This document shows, one piece after another, positions 51,097 through 60,243 of a stretch of 64,000 nucleotides of DNA. The stretch is from Algorimicrobium hallyeonense. GTDB taxonomy: Bacteria > Bacteroidota > Bacteroidia > Flavobacteriales > Flavobacteriaceae. Position 1 is the first letter of the stretch, and every line of letters begins with the position of its first letter. The stretch is from positions 501,095-565,094 of the forward strand of contig NZ_JBHSLA010000002.1 in NCBI RefSeq assembly GCF_042657385.1, given 5' to 3'. A model generated the notes under the pieces. It was not told where the DNA came from. It searched no databases and saw only the letters and a list, made by a program, of their open reading frames with translations. Made by a program: the position numbers and the translations under genes.

Positions 51097-52581
51097 ATGC
51101 TATCTAAACTTAAATTTCAAACACTTTTTACAGCTTGTTTTTTATTACTTACCTTTTCTAATTTTGGTCAAACCGTTACGGGAAAAATTTTGGATACTAA
51201 GAATGAGCCTATTCCTTTTGCTACCATTCAAATTGGCGAGGATTATGGTGTAATTTCCAACGACGAAGGCAATTTTAACATGCGTGTATCAGGTTTTCAA
51301 TCTACCGATTCCGTGTACATTTCTTGTATGGGTTATGAAAAATTAGGATTTCAAGTTCAAGAGTTCGAATCCAAAGAATATGTTTTAAACGATCATGTAA
51401 ACGAACTTTCAGAAGTCTATGTTACAGACAGAAAATTAGAAATTGATTCTATTTTATATTATGTGAAAACGCACGCTTCAAAAAATTATAGACTAGATCA
51501 AACGGCTTTAAAAATGTTTGGACGACGTACCGAATATGTGGATGGAAAATCAGCAGATTTTGAAATAGAAAAATCGTCTAATTTCAAAAAAAATCAATTG
51601 GACGCTTTTAATAAGGATTTTGATGAGTTAGAACAATCACTTCTAAATAACGAATCCAAACAATACACAGATATGGTTTCTACGCTATATATAAAAGATT
51701 CAGAAAACGCCAAGTTGAAAGTTGAAAAGGCGGTTAAGCTTTTAGATGAAACCAATGAGCAGTCATTAGAAAAAATGACCGATAAAGGCAACGATATTGT
51801 ATTAAAACATTTGGACAAAAGTAAAGTGTATACCGTAAAATCGGGCTGGTTTACCGTTTCAGATTCCGTGTCGTTGGATAATAGAAGTGATAAAGTATCC
51901 GATTCTATAAATGCCGTTCGCTTTGTCCGCGAAGCTGCTTTTAATATGGTAAAAGAAGTAAATCCTATAACCGAAGAGCCCGAATTAGATTTCATTACGG
52001 ATACCAGAAAATATGATTACGAGTTAAAAGGTTTAACCTTTTTAGATACGGAAATGGTTTATATTATAGATTTTAAACCAAGACGAGGTTCTGCAAACTA
52101 CCAAGGAACCATGTATGTTTCCAATCAAACCTTTGCCGTATTACGTGCCGATTATGCATTTTATCCTGGACGCGTAGGCGAGAAAATTAATTTGCGTTTA
52201 ATATTAGGGATTAAATTTATTGAGAATAATAAAGCCGGTTCTGTAGCTTACAAGAAAAATAGCGATGGTTACTATTATCCTTATTATATAAAAAGTGAAT
52301 CAGATCGGTATTTTTACATCAACAGACCTATCAAGTTTATTGAAAATGACAATAGCCGCAATAAAACAGCCTTTAATTTTAAAGTTGAAGGAACTTTCAA
52401 AGAACGTACTGAAATATTAATGCTAGATGTAAATTCGGTAAATTCCGCAGGCTTTGAAGCCATCCAAGAAGGAAAAACCATGGATTTCGAAAAGATTAAG
52501 AAATACGATGCATCCATTTGGCAAGATTATAATGTGTTAGAGCCGCTTCAGGAAATGAAGGATTTTAAAGTTGAAGATTAA
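51097..52581 (+). CDS. secreted protein with CarboxypepD-reg-like beta-sandwich domain
   Basis: A 494-residue protein with a signal peptide (ending near FSNFGQ), an N-terminal CarboxypepD_reg-like beta sandwich (TVTGKILDTKNEPIPFATIQIGEDYGVISNDEGNFNM, residues 26-100, the classic start of many Bacteroidota envelope proteins) and a long beta-rich part that includes DFKPRRGSANYQGTMYVS and a coiled segment. Such proteins are often outer-membrane or periplasmic and may lack TonB receptor barrels, as here. The function is unknown. A terminator follows. Confidence 0.75.
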   Translation: MLSKLKFQTLFTACFLLLTFSNFGQTVTGKILDTKNEPIPFATIQIGEDYGVISNDEGNFNMRVSGFQSTDSVYISCMGYEKLGFQVQEFESKEYVLNDHVNELSEVYVTDRKLEIDSILYYVKTHASKNYRLDQTALKMFGRRTEYVDGKSADFEIEKSSNFKKNQLDAFNKDFDELEQSLLNNESKQYTDMVSTLYIKDSENAKLKVEKAVKLLDETNEQSLEKMTDKGNDIVLKHLDKSKVYTVKSGWFTVSDSVSLDNRSDKVSDSINAVRFVREAAFNMVKEVNPITEEPELDFITDTRKYDYELKGLTFLDTEMVYIIDFKPRRGSANYQGTMYVSNQTFAVLRADYAFYPGRVGEKINLRLILGIKFIENNKAGSVAYKKNSDGYYYPYYIKSESDRYFYINRPIKFIENDNSRNKTAFNFKVEGTFKERTEILMLDVNSVNSAGFEAIQEGKTMDFEKIKKYDASIWQDYNVLEPLQEMKDFKVED

Positions 52582-52584
52582 TTA

Positions 52585-52610
52585 AAAAAGCCGATTTCAT
52601 TCGGCTTTTT
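52585..52610 (+). terminator. terminator after the beta-sandwich gene
   Basis: AAAAAGCCGA and TCGGCTTTTT form a 10-base stem with a 6-base loop; T residues follow. It starts 4 bases after the stop. Confidence 0.85.
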
Positions 52611-52659
52611 ACGTACTATTTTGCACTATAAACTGAAACTTAAGGTATAATTTAAATCC

Positions 52660-53181
52660 ATGAAAAACCTTCTAGCAGTATTTTGCTTTTTGATTATGAC
52701 AAGTTGTGGCACGACTCTAACTGTTAATTCAGAAGTTGAAACCTTTATAAATTCTCAAAATTTTACAGTTGTAAAACCTGTAAAATGGCACGCTTTTAAA
52801 AATCATGGATATGTGAGTTATACACCCCTGTCTATAGATGAAAATCCCTATCAAAATTCGGTTTCAGTATTTCAATTTCTAGAAACAAACGACCACTCTT
52901 TTGAAGAATTTGTTCAAACTAGAATAAACGAAACGAACAAATCAAGAACCATTATCAAGCAAGAATCCTATTCCGAATTAACCCAATTGGGAACCATTTA
53001 TATTCATAACCTGGAATCAACTTTTCAAGGTCATATTAATAAGGAATTTTTCGTGTATTTTGAACATAATGGCAACTATTATCATTACAATTATTATTCA
53101 CGTAAGAATCTCTATAAAAAGCACCTTGATGATGCTATGTCTATTTTAAAGAGTATTGCATTTAAGGAAAATCAGGATTGA
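52660..53181 (+). CDS. putative lipoprotein, unknown
   Basis: A 173-residue protein with a lipobox (FLIMTSCGTT, Cys at residue 16). The mature part has an alternating beta pattern and a SIDENPYQNSVSVFQFLETND segment. It has no obvious relatives that I recognise. The gene has its own upstream space of 50 bases after the terminator and lies convergent with the acyltransferase gene. Confidence 0.55.
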   Translation: MKNLLAVFCFLIMTSCGTTLTVNSEVETFINSQNFTVVKPVKWHAFKNHGYVSYTPLSIDENPYQNSVSVFQFLETNDHSFEEFVQTRINETNKSRTIIKQESYSELTQLGTIYIHNLESTFQGHINKEFFVYFEHNGNYYHYNYYSRKNLYKKHLDDAMSILKSIAFKENQD

Positions 53182-53247
53182 TATTTATAGATATTTAAAT
53201 CGTAATTTGATAATGAACAAATGTTCAAATAAAATCATGCGTTTATT

Positions 53248-53796
53248 TTAAGAATACGCAGTCACTTTCCCTTCCACGCCTTCAAAAAAGGCCTTCATAA
53301 ATTTGAAATCTGCTTCCAAATCGTCTGTAGGATAAAAAGGCTCGGATATCTTATTTTGCTTGTTCTTGAAGTCTAATGTAAACATGATTATCGGCACGTT
53401 GGCAGCTTTGGCAATGTAGTAAAAGCCAGTTCGCCATTCGGTTACTTTTTTTCGCGTGCCCTCGGGAGCTAGCGCTAATCGAAACTCATCACGTTCATTA
53501 AATAATTGTGCAATAGCCTCTACCTTATTTTGTTTATTTCCGCGGTCTATAGGTGCGCCTCCAATGGCTCTTAAGTACCAACCTATTGGACCTATAAACA
53601 GTTCCTTTTTTGCAATAAAATTAGATTTTACGTGTGCTACTTGACGTAACAAGACTCCAATATAAAAATCATGCCAACTGGTATGTGGCACAGCAATAAG
53701 AACGGCCTTTTTTACCGTATCTTGAGAGAACGTTACATTCCCTGTAATACGCCAACCTATAATTTTAAAATAAATAAATTTAGCTAACCTGCGCAT
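53248..53796 (-). CDS. 1-acyl-glycerol-3-phosphate acyltransferase-like protein (PlsC family)
   Basis: A 182-residue acyltransferase with the two PlsC motifs: PHTSWHD (HX4D, near residue 38) and APEGTRKKV (EGTR, near residue 110). The family acylates lysophosphatidate or other lipid precursors at the membrane. The protein is shorter than full-length PlsC (about 240) and its N-terminal helix is mild. It begins just after the kdnB stop, so it belongs to the kdsB-HAD-kdnB-acyltransferase row; a role in LPS or lipid A assembly is inferred. Confidence 0.8.
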   Translation of the reverse strand: MRRLAKFIYFKIIGWRITGNVTFSQDTVKKAVLIAVPHTSWHDFYIGVLLRQVAHVKSNFIAKKELFIGPIGWYLRAIGGAPIDRGNKQNKVEAIAQLFNERDEFRLALAPEGTRKKVTEWRTGFYYIAKAANVPIIMFTLDFKNKQNKISEPFYPTDDLEADFKFMKAFFEGVEGKVTAYS

Positions 53797-53797
53797 A

Positions 53798-54880
53798 TTA
53801 CATTTTAGAATATAGGTCTCTTAATTTTTGGCGCGTAATCACTTTTTGCCAGTTTTTACCAATGGCATTTTCCCAAAGCGGTTCTAGACTTAAAGCCACA
53901 TCAATCATAATATCAAATTGCTCATCTGATAAATTGGCACAAATACCTTGTGGAATATTAATGTTGTGTTTAGCACGCATTTTTTTATACATGGCAACAC
54001 CTTCTGGGTAATATTCTTCTAAATGTTCAAAAACAATACAGTTTCCAACACCATGTTTAACACCTAATAAATAACCTAAACCATAACTCATAGCATGAGC
54101 AACACCAACTTGCGAATAAGCAATACTCATGCCTCCATGCCAGGAAGCCATCATTAATTTATCGGCAGATTCTTTTTCGTCTAATGTATCTTCTAGAAAA
54201 ATTTCTATACAAAGCTCTAATGCCTTTTCGCCATAGCTTTCGCTAAAGGCATTCAAATAGGTTCCTGTTAGGGATTCTATACAGTGTACATAACAGTCCA
54301 TTCCTGTATAAAACCATTGGTCTTTAGGTACGCCTTTGGTTAATTCGGGATCCAGAATAACTTGATCAAAAGGTGTATAATCACTATTGATTCCTAATTT
54401 TCTAACAGGTCCTGTTAAAATGGTTGTTCTAGAAACTTCGGCACCTGTTCCGGAAATAGTAGGAATACCTACGTGGTAAATGGCCGGATTTTTAACCAAA
54501 TCCCAACCTTGATAATCTTTAGATTCCCCTTCGTTTGTAATCATGATAGCCACAGCTTTGGCCATATCCATAACGGTTCCGCCACCAATACCAATAATTC
54601 CTGAAGGACGTTGTTTACAGGTAAGTATAATTTCTTCAACTAACGCATCTACTTGTGATGTTTTAGGTTCTTCGTCAGCAGAAATAAAAATAACGCGATC
54701 ATCATAAGCTAATGGAATACGTCCTGATAGCGTTGCTTTTTTCTCAAAAACATCATCAACTAAAAAAATAAATGGTGCGGAAACACTTAATCGCTTGGGT
54801 GCAATGATATCTTCTAACTGACTAAAACTTCCTCGACCAAAAACAACTCGAGACACCATTGGGTAATTCTTGTAACTCAT
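53798..54880 (-). CDS. kdnB: 3-deoxy-D-manno-octulosonate 8-oxidase (KdnB-like iron-dependent dehydrogenase)
   Basis: A 360-residue group III iron-dependent alcohol dehydrogenase: IIGIGGGTVMDMAKAVAIM near residue 95, TISGTGAEVSRTTILTGPVRKLGINSDYTPFDQ, and metal ligands in GMDCYVHCIESLTG, HAMSYGLGYLL and HGVGN. In my memory this matches Shewanella KdnB, which oxidises C8 of Kdo so that KdnA can make 8-amino-Kdo. The gene is two genes from kdsB, which supports a Kdo role. KdnA is not seen nearby, so the amino-transfer step is unproven. Confidence 0.72.
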   Translation of the reverse strand: MSYKNYPMVSRVVFGRGSFSQLEDIIAPKRLSVSAPFIFLVDDVFEKKATLSGRIPLAYDDRVIFISADEEPKTSQVDALVEEIILTCKQRPSGIIGIGGGTVMDMAKAVAIMITNEGESKDYQGWDLVKNPAIYHVGIPTISGTGAEVSRTTILTGPVRKLGINSDYTPFDQVILDPELTKGVPKDQWFYTGMDCYVHCIESLTGTYLNAFSESYGEKALELCIEIFLEDTLDEKESADKLMMASWHGGMSIAYSQVGVAHAMSYGLGYLLGVKHGVGNCIVFEHLEEYYPEGVAMYKKMRAKHNINIPQGICANLSDEQFDIMIDVALSLEPLWENAIGKNWQKVITRQKLRDLYSKM

Positions 54881-55009
54881 GTAATATTGTTCTGAAACAG
54901 CTTATCAAATGGGACTTATTTGACGCACTGTTTAATTAATCTTTCCTTATTTATTCTGCTATAAATTTCAATTGATAAATATCGCTATAATTATTGAAAT
55001 CCACAGACA

Positions 55010-55714
55010 CTATTGCAACAATTCCAGTAATTCATTCAAACTTTTAACTGTTTTATAAGCTTTTCCGTTCGTTTCATTCTCGGTAACTTGCTCATGAATC
55101 CACGTGGTATGAAAAGGCACATGAATAGCATGTGCTTTTAAATTTACCAAGGGCAATATATCCGACCTTAATGAATTTCCTATCATTAAAAACTGGGATG
55201 GTTTAATATCCAAATGGTTTAAAAGCCTGGAATAATTGGCTTCTTTTTTATCACTTAATACTTCAATATGGTGAAAATAATCTAGCAAACCTGATTTTTC
55301 TAATTTTCGCTCTTGGTCTAATAAATCACCTTTGGTAGCTAGAATTAATTTGTATTTTTTTGATAATTCTTTTAATACATTCTCAACACCATCCAACAAT
55401 TCAATAGGTTTCTCCAGCATACCTTTTCCTATATCCAAAATAGCTTGGGTGGTTTTAGCCGATACATTATTGTTAGATAATTCAATAGCTGTTTCTACCA
55501 TGGACAATACAAAACCTTTAATACCATACCCATAAAGCGGCAAATTTCTTATATGCGCTTTAAATAGTTCTTGGTCTATTTTATTTAAGGTTTCATAAGG
55601 CGATAATAGTTTTCCAAAGGCTACTTCGGCATCCCGAAAATAGGTTTCATTAACCCAAAGCGTATCATCCGCATCAAAGCCTATTACGTGTATGTTATTA
55701 TAATTTATTTCCAC
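55010..55714 (-). CDS. HAD family hydrolase
   Basis: This 234-residue protein begins with GTG 55714 and overlaps kdsB by 10 bases. The HAD motif FDADDTLWVNETYF (Asp14, Asp16) is followed by a class C1 cap and KLILATKGD, then LMIGNSLRSDILP (acidic motif). It resembles YjjG-type phosphatases rather than KdsC, which has a smaller tetrameric fold without cap. It may act on a Kdo-related or nucleotide substrate; this is inferred from its position beside kdsB and kdnB. Confidence 0.8.
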   Translation of the reverse strand: MEINYNNIHVIGFDADDTLWVNETYFRDAEVAFGKLLSPYETLNKIDQELFKAHIRNLPLYGYGIKGFVLSMVETAIELSNNNVSAKTTQAILDIGKGMLEKPIELLDGVENVLKELSKKYKLILATKGDLLDQERKLEKSGLLDYFHHIEVLSDKKEANYSRLLNHLDIKPSQFLMIGNSLRSDILPLVNLKAHAIHVPFHTTWIHEQVTENETNGKAYKTVKSLNELLELLQ

Positions 55715-56436
55715 AGCTTGTTGGCTAATTCCAAATCTTCAGGTGTATCAATTTCAACACCTTGAACATCGGTTTCTACCATTTTTATTTTTTTACTATA
55801 TTCTAAATATCGGATACACTCAATTTTTTCAGACGCTTCCAACGGCAACATGGGTAAACGGTAAAAATCTAAAAGTGCTTGACGCCTGAACGCATACACT
55901 CCTTTATGTTTGTAGTATTTAACGGCTACATCCTTGTCTCTTGGAAACGGAATGGGGCTTCTAGAAAAGTATAAAGCAAAATTATTATTATCAACAATAA
56001 CTTTAACGGTATTGGGGTTAGTAATCTCCTCCCATTCATGAATATGAACCATTAAAGATGCTAAATCAATTTCTTTTAGTGGATCATCATTAAAGACAGC
56101 AATTAGTTTTTTAAGCGAAGCGACTTCGGTAAAAGGCTCATCACCTTGCACATTAACCACAATATCTACATCGTCCATAAACTCGATAGCTTCGGCAATT
56201 CTGTCGCTTCCACATTCGTGTTCTTTTTTGCTCATAATAGCTTTTCCGCCATTATTTACAATTTCATTATAAATAATTTCACTATCCGTAACCACAAAAA
56301 CGTCATCAAATAATTGGGTATTAACGGTGGCTTCGTAGGTTCGTAAAATCACCGTTTTGCCTGCTAAATCTTGCATGAGCTTACCTAGAAATCGGGAAGC
56401 TTTGTAACGTGCAGGAATCATGGAAATTATTTTCAT
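55705..56436 (-). CDS. kdsB: CMP-Kdo synthetase (3-deoxy-manno-octulosonate cytidylyltransferase)
   Basis: KdsB activates Kdo with CTP to give CMP-Kdo for LPS core assembly. The 243-residue protein (E. coli 248) starts with IPARYKASRFLGKLMQDLAGK, has VVNVQGDEPF near residue 95, ECGSDRIAEA and the end QGVEIDTPEDLELANKLW. All motif positions match. The start region of the sugar-binding loop reads PARYKASRF rather than the common PARYxSTRLPGK. Downstream genes (HAD, kdnB, acyltransferase) run in the same direction and probably share transcription. Confidence 0.93.
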   Translation of the reverse strand: MKIISMIPARYKASRFLGKLMQDLAGKTVILRTYEATVNTQLFDDVFVVTDSEIIYNEIVNNGGKAIMSKKEHECGSDRIAEAIEFMDDVDIVVNVQGDEPFTEVASLKKLIAVFNDDPLKEIDLASLMVHIHEWEEITNPNTVKVIVDNNNFALYFSRSPIPFPRDKDVAVKYYKHKGVYAFRRQALLDFYRLPMLPLEASEKIECIRYLEYSKKIKMVETDVQGVEIDTPEDLELANKLWK

Positions 56437-56573
56437 GTGTTCTTTTTATAACTTAAATATGAACCAAGCAGATCATTAATAATCATTTCTTGGCATGCTA
56501 AAACTTTCAGCATGGTAGCTTCATATTAAAATAGTAATTAATAGTTTCAAAAATAGGATATTTTAACCTGATT

Positions 56574-57140
56574 TCAGGGTTTAGAGGTCCTAAACTTTTT
56601 AAAAATTTTGAATGATAGTCCTAAAATAACAAGGACTAAAATTAAGGCTAATACCGGCAATACAAGAGAAATGATTGTCATAAAAACGGCCATAACGGTT
56701 TCAATAGTAGAAACGATAGGATTAGCAAAACCTGCCGAAGTTGCTGTGGAGGCTAATCGTGTTGCGCTAGACGTACTAGCAATGGCTGTTGCTGATCCAC
56801 CGCCTGCAATAATGGCTAATGACCAAGTTACAACAGGATTTAAATCTATAGTGGTAGAAACCACAATGGCTGTTCCGGCAATGGCTGCTAAAGGAATGGC
56901 TATGGTATCCAATAAGTTATCCAAGAATGGAATGTAGTAGGCAAATATTTCAAACAATGTGGCCACACCAAAGGTAATAACAGCCGTTAAACTTCCTAAC
57001 CTCAGCCAAGACGTATTTAACTCCAAAACATTAAAATAAGCTGATAAACTTAAAGCAAATAGCGGCACAAAAACCCGAAACCCAACTGACGCGGCTAACC
57101 CGATACCCAAAAATATGCTTAATATGGTTTCTAATGTCAT
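56574..57140 (-). CDS. DUF4126 domain membrane protein
   Basis: A 188-residue protein with about four to five membrane helices: LSIFLGIGLAASVGFRVFVPLFALS, LTAVITFGVATLFEIFAYYIPFLDN, TIAIPLAAIAGTAIVVST and VLPVLALILVLVILGLSFKIF. A Gly/Ala/Ser/Thr-rich loop (AGGGSATAIASTSSATRLAS) lies near residue 120-140. The DUF4126 family is conserved and of unknown function. It ends 11 bases after the helicase and is probably its co-transcribed partner. Confidence 0.8.
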   Translation of the reverse strand: MTLETILSIFLGIGLAASVGFRVFVPLFALSLSAYFNVLELNTSWLRLGSLTAVITFGVATLFEIFAYYIPFLDNLLDTIAIPLAAIAGTAIVVSTTIDLNPVVTWSLAIIAGGGSATAIASTSSATRLASTATSAGFANPIVSTIETVMAVFMTIISLVLPVLALILVLVILGLSFKIFKKFRTSKP

Positions 57141-57151
57141 GGCGTACCGTT

Positions 57152-58576
57152 TTATTCTTGAAAAAATTCGTCTTTAAAACCAATAAGATACAACTTTTCT
57201 TTAGCTCTGGTAATAGCTGTGTATAACCAACGTAAGTAATCTAGCGTTATGCCATCTGGTAAATACGGTTGCTCCACGAAAACCGTGCTCCACTGACCAC
57301 CTTGCGATTTATGACAGGTAATAGCATAGGAAAACTTAACTTGTAAAGCATTGAAATACTTGTTGTTCTTAACGCCTAAAAACTTTTTATAACCACTGGT
57401 TTCATGCTCATAATCTTTCATCACTTCTTGATACAAACGGTTAGAATCTTCATAAGGCAATGATGGTGTTTCTGCAGAAATGGTGTCTAGCATTAAAACG
57501 GTTTCAAAAGGTGTCATTCGCGGATAATCTACCATACGGATTTTTACTTCCGCAAAGCGAAAACCATATAAATCGATGATTCTAAAAATCTCTAAAATTT
57601 CAATAATATCACCATTGGCAATAAAACCCGCATCGGAATTTGGTTTTACCCAATAGTAATTATTTTTAACAACCATTAAGAAATCACCTGCCGATAATTC
57701 ATTCTCATTAAAAAGAATCCGATTCCTAATTTGTTCATTATACAAATTTGCACGCTTATTACTTCTTACAATAAATGCCGTTTCCTCATTTCCCATGTCG
57801 CTATACGAATCGTTAATGGCATCCATAATTTCCTGACCATCCGTAAGCCTAACAATATCTTTAAATCCTCTTAAATCAAATTGAAAGCTCTCTAAAAAGG
57901 ACTCGTCCATCATTTCACGCAGACTTGTAGCATTTACCAAGATACCAGAATCTTGTTCTTGACGCATGACTTCATCCAATTCCATTTTAGTCACCGTTTT
58001 ATTATAGGTTAGCTCCAAAATATTTGCATCCAAAGCGGGACTTAATTCCAGTTTTACTGGTGGTAATTGGGCTGTATCTCCAATAAGCAATAATTTACAG
58101 TGATGACCAGAGTATACATAACTCATTAAATCATCTAATAAGGAATTGGCGTCGGAAAATTTTGAATCGTTTGGCGCATCAGGAATCATGGAAGCTTCAT
58201 CCACAATAAAGATGGTGTTTTTATGCTTATTGGGTTGCATGACAAATTTTACGCCTCCTCCTTTTTCTTTTTTAGGGAAATAAATCTTTTTATGAATGGT
58301 AAACGCTTCTTTCTTGGAATAATTGGAGATAACTTTGGCCGCACGACCCGTTGGTGCCAACAATACGGCACTTTTTTTAGCCTTCCATAAATTGGACACA
58401 ACCGTACCAATAATGGTTGTTTTTCCAGTTCCGGCGTATCCTTTAAGCAGATACAAGTCATTTTTCTTTTCTGAAAAAATAAATTCTGATAATTGCTGTA
58501 AAACAATGTCCTGTTTTAGGGTTGGTTGAAAGGGAAACTGTTGTTTTACAAGCGAATAAAATTCGTTAGAATTCAT
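57152..58576 (-). CDS. RecD-like ATP-dependent DNA helicase (SF1B)
   Basis: The 474-residue protein is a superfamily 1 helicase: Walker A LLKGYAGTGKTTIIGT near residue 42, LLAPTGRAAKVIS (motif Ia), DEASMIPD (motif II), LLIGDTAQLPPVKL (motif III), then AFIVRSNKRANLYN and the C-terminal YAITCHKSQGGQW (motif V) and LYTAITRAKEKLYLIGF (motif VI). It is small like Dda or RecD2-type proteins and has no nuclease. It probably unwinds 5'-3' DNA in repair. A -7 element lies in the gap shared with the divergent gene. Confidence 0.9.
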   Translation of the reverse strand: MNSNEFYSLVKQQFPFQPTLKQDIVLQQLSEFIFSEKKNDLYLLKGYAGTGKTTIIGTVVSNLWKAKKSAVLLAPTGRAAKVISNYSKKEAFTIHKKIYFPKKEKGGGVKFVMQPNKHKNTIFIVDEASMIPDAPNDSKFSDANSLLDDLMSYVYSGHHCKLLLIGDTAQLPPVKLELSPALDANILELTYNKTVTKMELDEVMRQEQDSGILVNATSLREMMDESFLESFQFDLRGFKDIVRLTDGQEIMDAINDSYSDMGNEETAFIVRSNKRANLYNEQIRNRILFNENELSAGDFLMVVKNNYYWVKPNSDAGFIANGDIIEILEIFRIIDLYGFRFAEVKIRMVDYPRMTPFETVLMLDTISAETPSLPYEDSNRLYQEVMKDYEHETSGYKKFLGVKNNKYFNALQVKFSYAITCHKSQGGQWSTVFVEQPYLPDGITLDYLRWLYTAITRAKEKLYLIGFKDEFFQE

Positions 58577-58604
58577 TAATACAGTGGGTTTTTAAAATTT
58601 AAGA

Positions 58605-58612
58605 CAAAGATA
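58605..58612 (-). promoter_or_regulatory. -7 element of the RecD-like gene
   Basis: Read on the minus strand the sequence is TATCTTTG, a match to TAnnTTTG, 29 bases before the helicase start. No TTG is found at the right distance. Confidence 0.4.
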
Positions 58613-58658
58613 ACAATGATTTTTAGCCTCATTGGCTTTTACGATTAAAAAAAAATTG

Positions 58659-58666
58659 TAGATTTG
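58659..58666 (+). promoter_or_regulatory. -7 element of the membrane protein gene
   Basis: TAGATTTG matches TAnnTTTG, 32 bases before the ATG at 58698. A TTG at 58632-58634 is 24 nt upstream, one more than usual. This and the helicase element form a divergent promoter region. Confidence 0.5.
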
Positions 58667-58697
58667 CGTACAACCTTAATTCATTTAATTAAAAACT

Positions 58698-59438
58698 ATG
58701 TTAACAATAATTCTAATTGTAGTTGCGGTAATCCTTCTAACCATTGGTTTAGTTTGGCTTGTAGATAAATTTATACCGTCAAAATTTAAACCTGTACTAA
58801 TTGTATTACTTTGGGTTCTTATTGGCTTTTTAGGGTATCAAACATTTATGTCTGTTTACAAACCTATCCAATTCAACAAAGAAAAAGATAAGCGATACGC
58901 ACAAGTTATTGAGCGTTTAATTGATATTCGTGATGCACAATTAGCTCATAGACAAGTAACTGGTGTTTTTGCGCCTAATTTTGATAACTTATTAAAATTT
59001 ATCGACTCGGCTAAATATACCATTACACAACGTCGTGATACTTTAGTTTTAGATGTGGCCATGACAAAACGTTATGGTGGTGTGGAAACAATGAAAGATA
59101 GTACTATAATTGATACCTTAAACTTTGTACCAGTTAAAGATTCACTATTTGGAAATTCTACACGTTACAAAGACATGATGAATGTTCCTGTAGGAAAAGA
59201 AGGTGTAAAATTTGAAATGAACGCCGGATTTTTAGAAACTGACGATGTTAAAATTCCAGTATTTGAAGCGTTTGTTAAAAAAGCAGTAGTTTTAGATGAC
59301 CAAGATCGTGATTTAATTCTTCAAGAAAACGAAGTTATCTCGGTTGATGCTGTGAATGGTGATGCTATTCGTGTTGGATCTATGACAGAAGTTAAAACAA
59401 ACGGTAACTGGCCAAAAACTTATGGCGCTAACGAGTAA
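58698..59438 (+). CDS. membrane-anchored protein, unknown (Bacteroidota-specific)
   Basis: A 246-residue protein with two N-terminal membrane helices (IILIVVAVILLTIGLVWLV and VLIVLLWVLIGFLGYQTFM) and a soluble domain with charged and beta segments (YAQVIERLIDIRDAQLAHRQVTGVF). I recognise no Pfam family. It lies in front of DUF3822 and rsmD, overlapping DUF3822 by 17 bases, an order that flavobacteria appear to keep. A role linked to RNA modification or to the membrane is not indicated by the sequence. Confidence 0.6.
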   Translation: MLTIILIVVAVILLTIGLVWLVDKFIPSKFKPVLIVLLWVLIGFLGYQTFMSVYKPIQFNKEKDKRYAQVIERLIDIRDAQLAHRQVTGVFAPNFDNLLKFIDSAKYTITQRRDTLVLDVAMTKRYGGVETMKDSTIIDTLNFVPVKDSLFGNSTRYKDMMNVPVGKEGVKFEMNAGFLETDDVKIPVFEAFVKKAVVLDDQDRDLILQENEVISVDAVNGDAIRVGSMTEVKTNGNWPKTYGANE

Positions 59439-60243
59439 TAACAAACATATTATAAGTAATAAGAACTTGTCCATTCAAATTAGTTTGAATGGACTTTCTT
59501 TTTGTGTTTTGAATACAGAAAGCAATACCGTTGTATTTCTAAAAGAAATATCTACCGAGAAACGCGAAACGCCTTATAAAATCCTCGATTTATTAATTGA
59601 CGCTTTTGAAACCGAAAAGGCCCTTAAAACCGCATTTAATGATATTCAGGTTATTCATGAAAATGAATTAGCAACCTTGGTTCCAGATGAGCTGTTTCAA
59701 GAGGAAAATTTGGCCGATTATTTAAAATTCAATTCTAAAATATTACGATCGGATTTTATTAGTTTTGATAAAATAGACCGGAATAATAGTGTTAATGTTT
59801 ACGTGCCTTATGTAAATATCAACAATTATATTTATGAGCAGTTTGGTGCGTTTTCATATAAACATTTTTCCACCGTTTTAATCCAACAAATTTTAGAACA
59901 AGAACAAGCAGAAACAGATACCAAAATGTATGTGCATGTTCAGAATACACATTTTGAAATTGTAGTAGTAAAACAAGGCAAGCTCCTACTCTATAATAGT
60001 TTTGAATACGCTACCAAGGAAGATTTTATTTATTATGTTCTATTTACAGCCGAGCAATTACAACTCAATCCAGACAGCTTCATTCTCCTGTTTTTAGGCA
60101 AGGTTACAGATAATGATGCGTTGCATAGTATTGCTTACAAATACATTAGGCATATTCGCTTTGCCAAGCGCAACGACACGTTTAAATATTTAGAAAAACC
60201 GAAAAGCAATCATGCTTTTTTCACATTAATACACAGTTTATAA
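59422..60243 (+). CDS. DUF3822 family protein
   Basis: The protein (273 residues) is a member of DUF3822, recognised by NLSIQISLNGLSFCVLN, the IQVIHENELATLVPDELF region and YVPYVNINNYIYEQFGAF. The fold is actin-like/ASKHA-like by analogy with the family, with unknown function. It starts at ATG 59422 inside the end of the preceding gene and its stop overlaps the rsmD start (TAATG). This tight coupling suggests that all three genes act together. Confidence 0.8.
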   Translation: MALTSNNKHIISNKNLSIQISLNGLSFCVLNTESNTVVFLKEISTEKRETPYKILDLLIDAFETEKALKTAFNDIQVIHENELATLVPDELFQEENLADYLKFNSKILRSDFISFDKIDRNNSVNVYVPYVNINNYIYEQFGAFSYKHFSTVLIQQILEQEQAETDTKMYVHVQNTHFEIVVVKQGKLLLYNSFEYATKEDFIYYVLFTAEQLQLNPDSFILLFLGKVTDNDALHSIAYKYIRHIRFAKRNDTFKYLEKPKSNHAFFTLIHSL

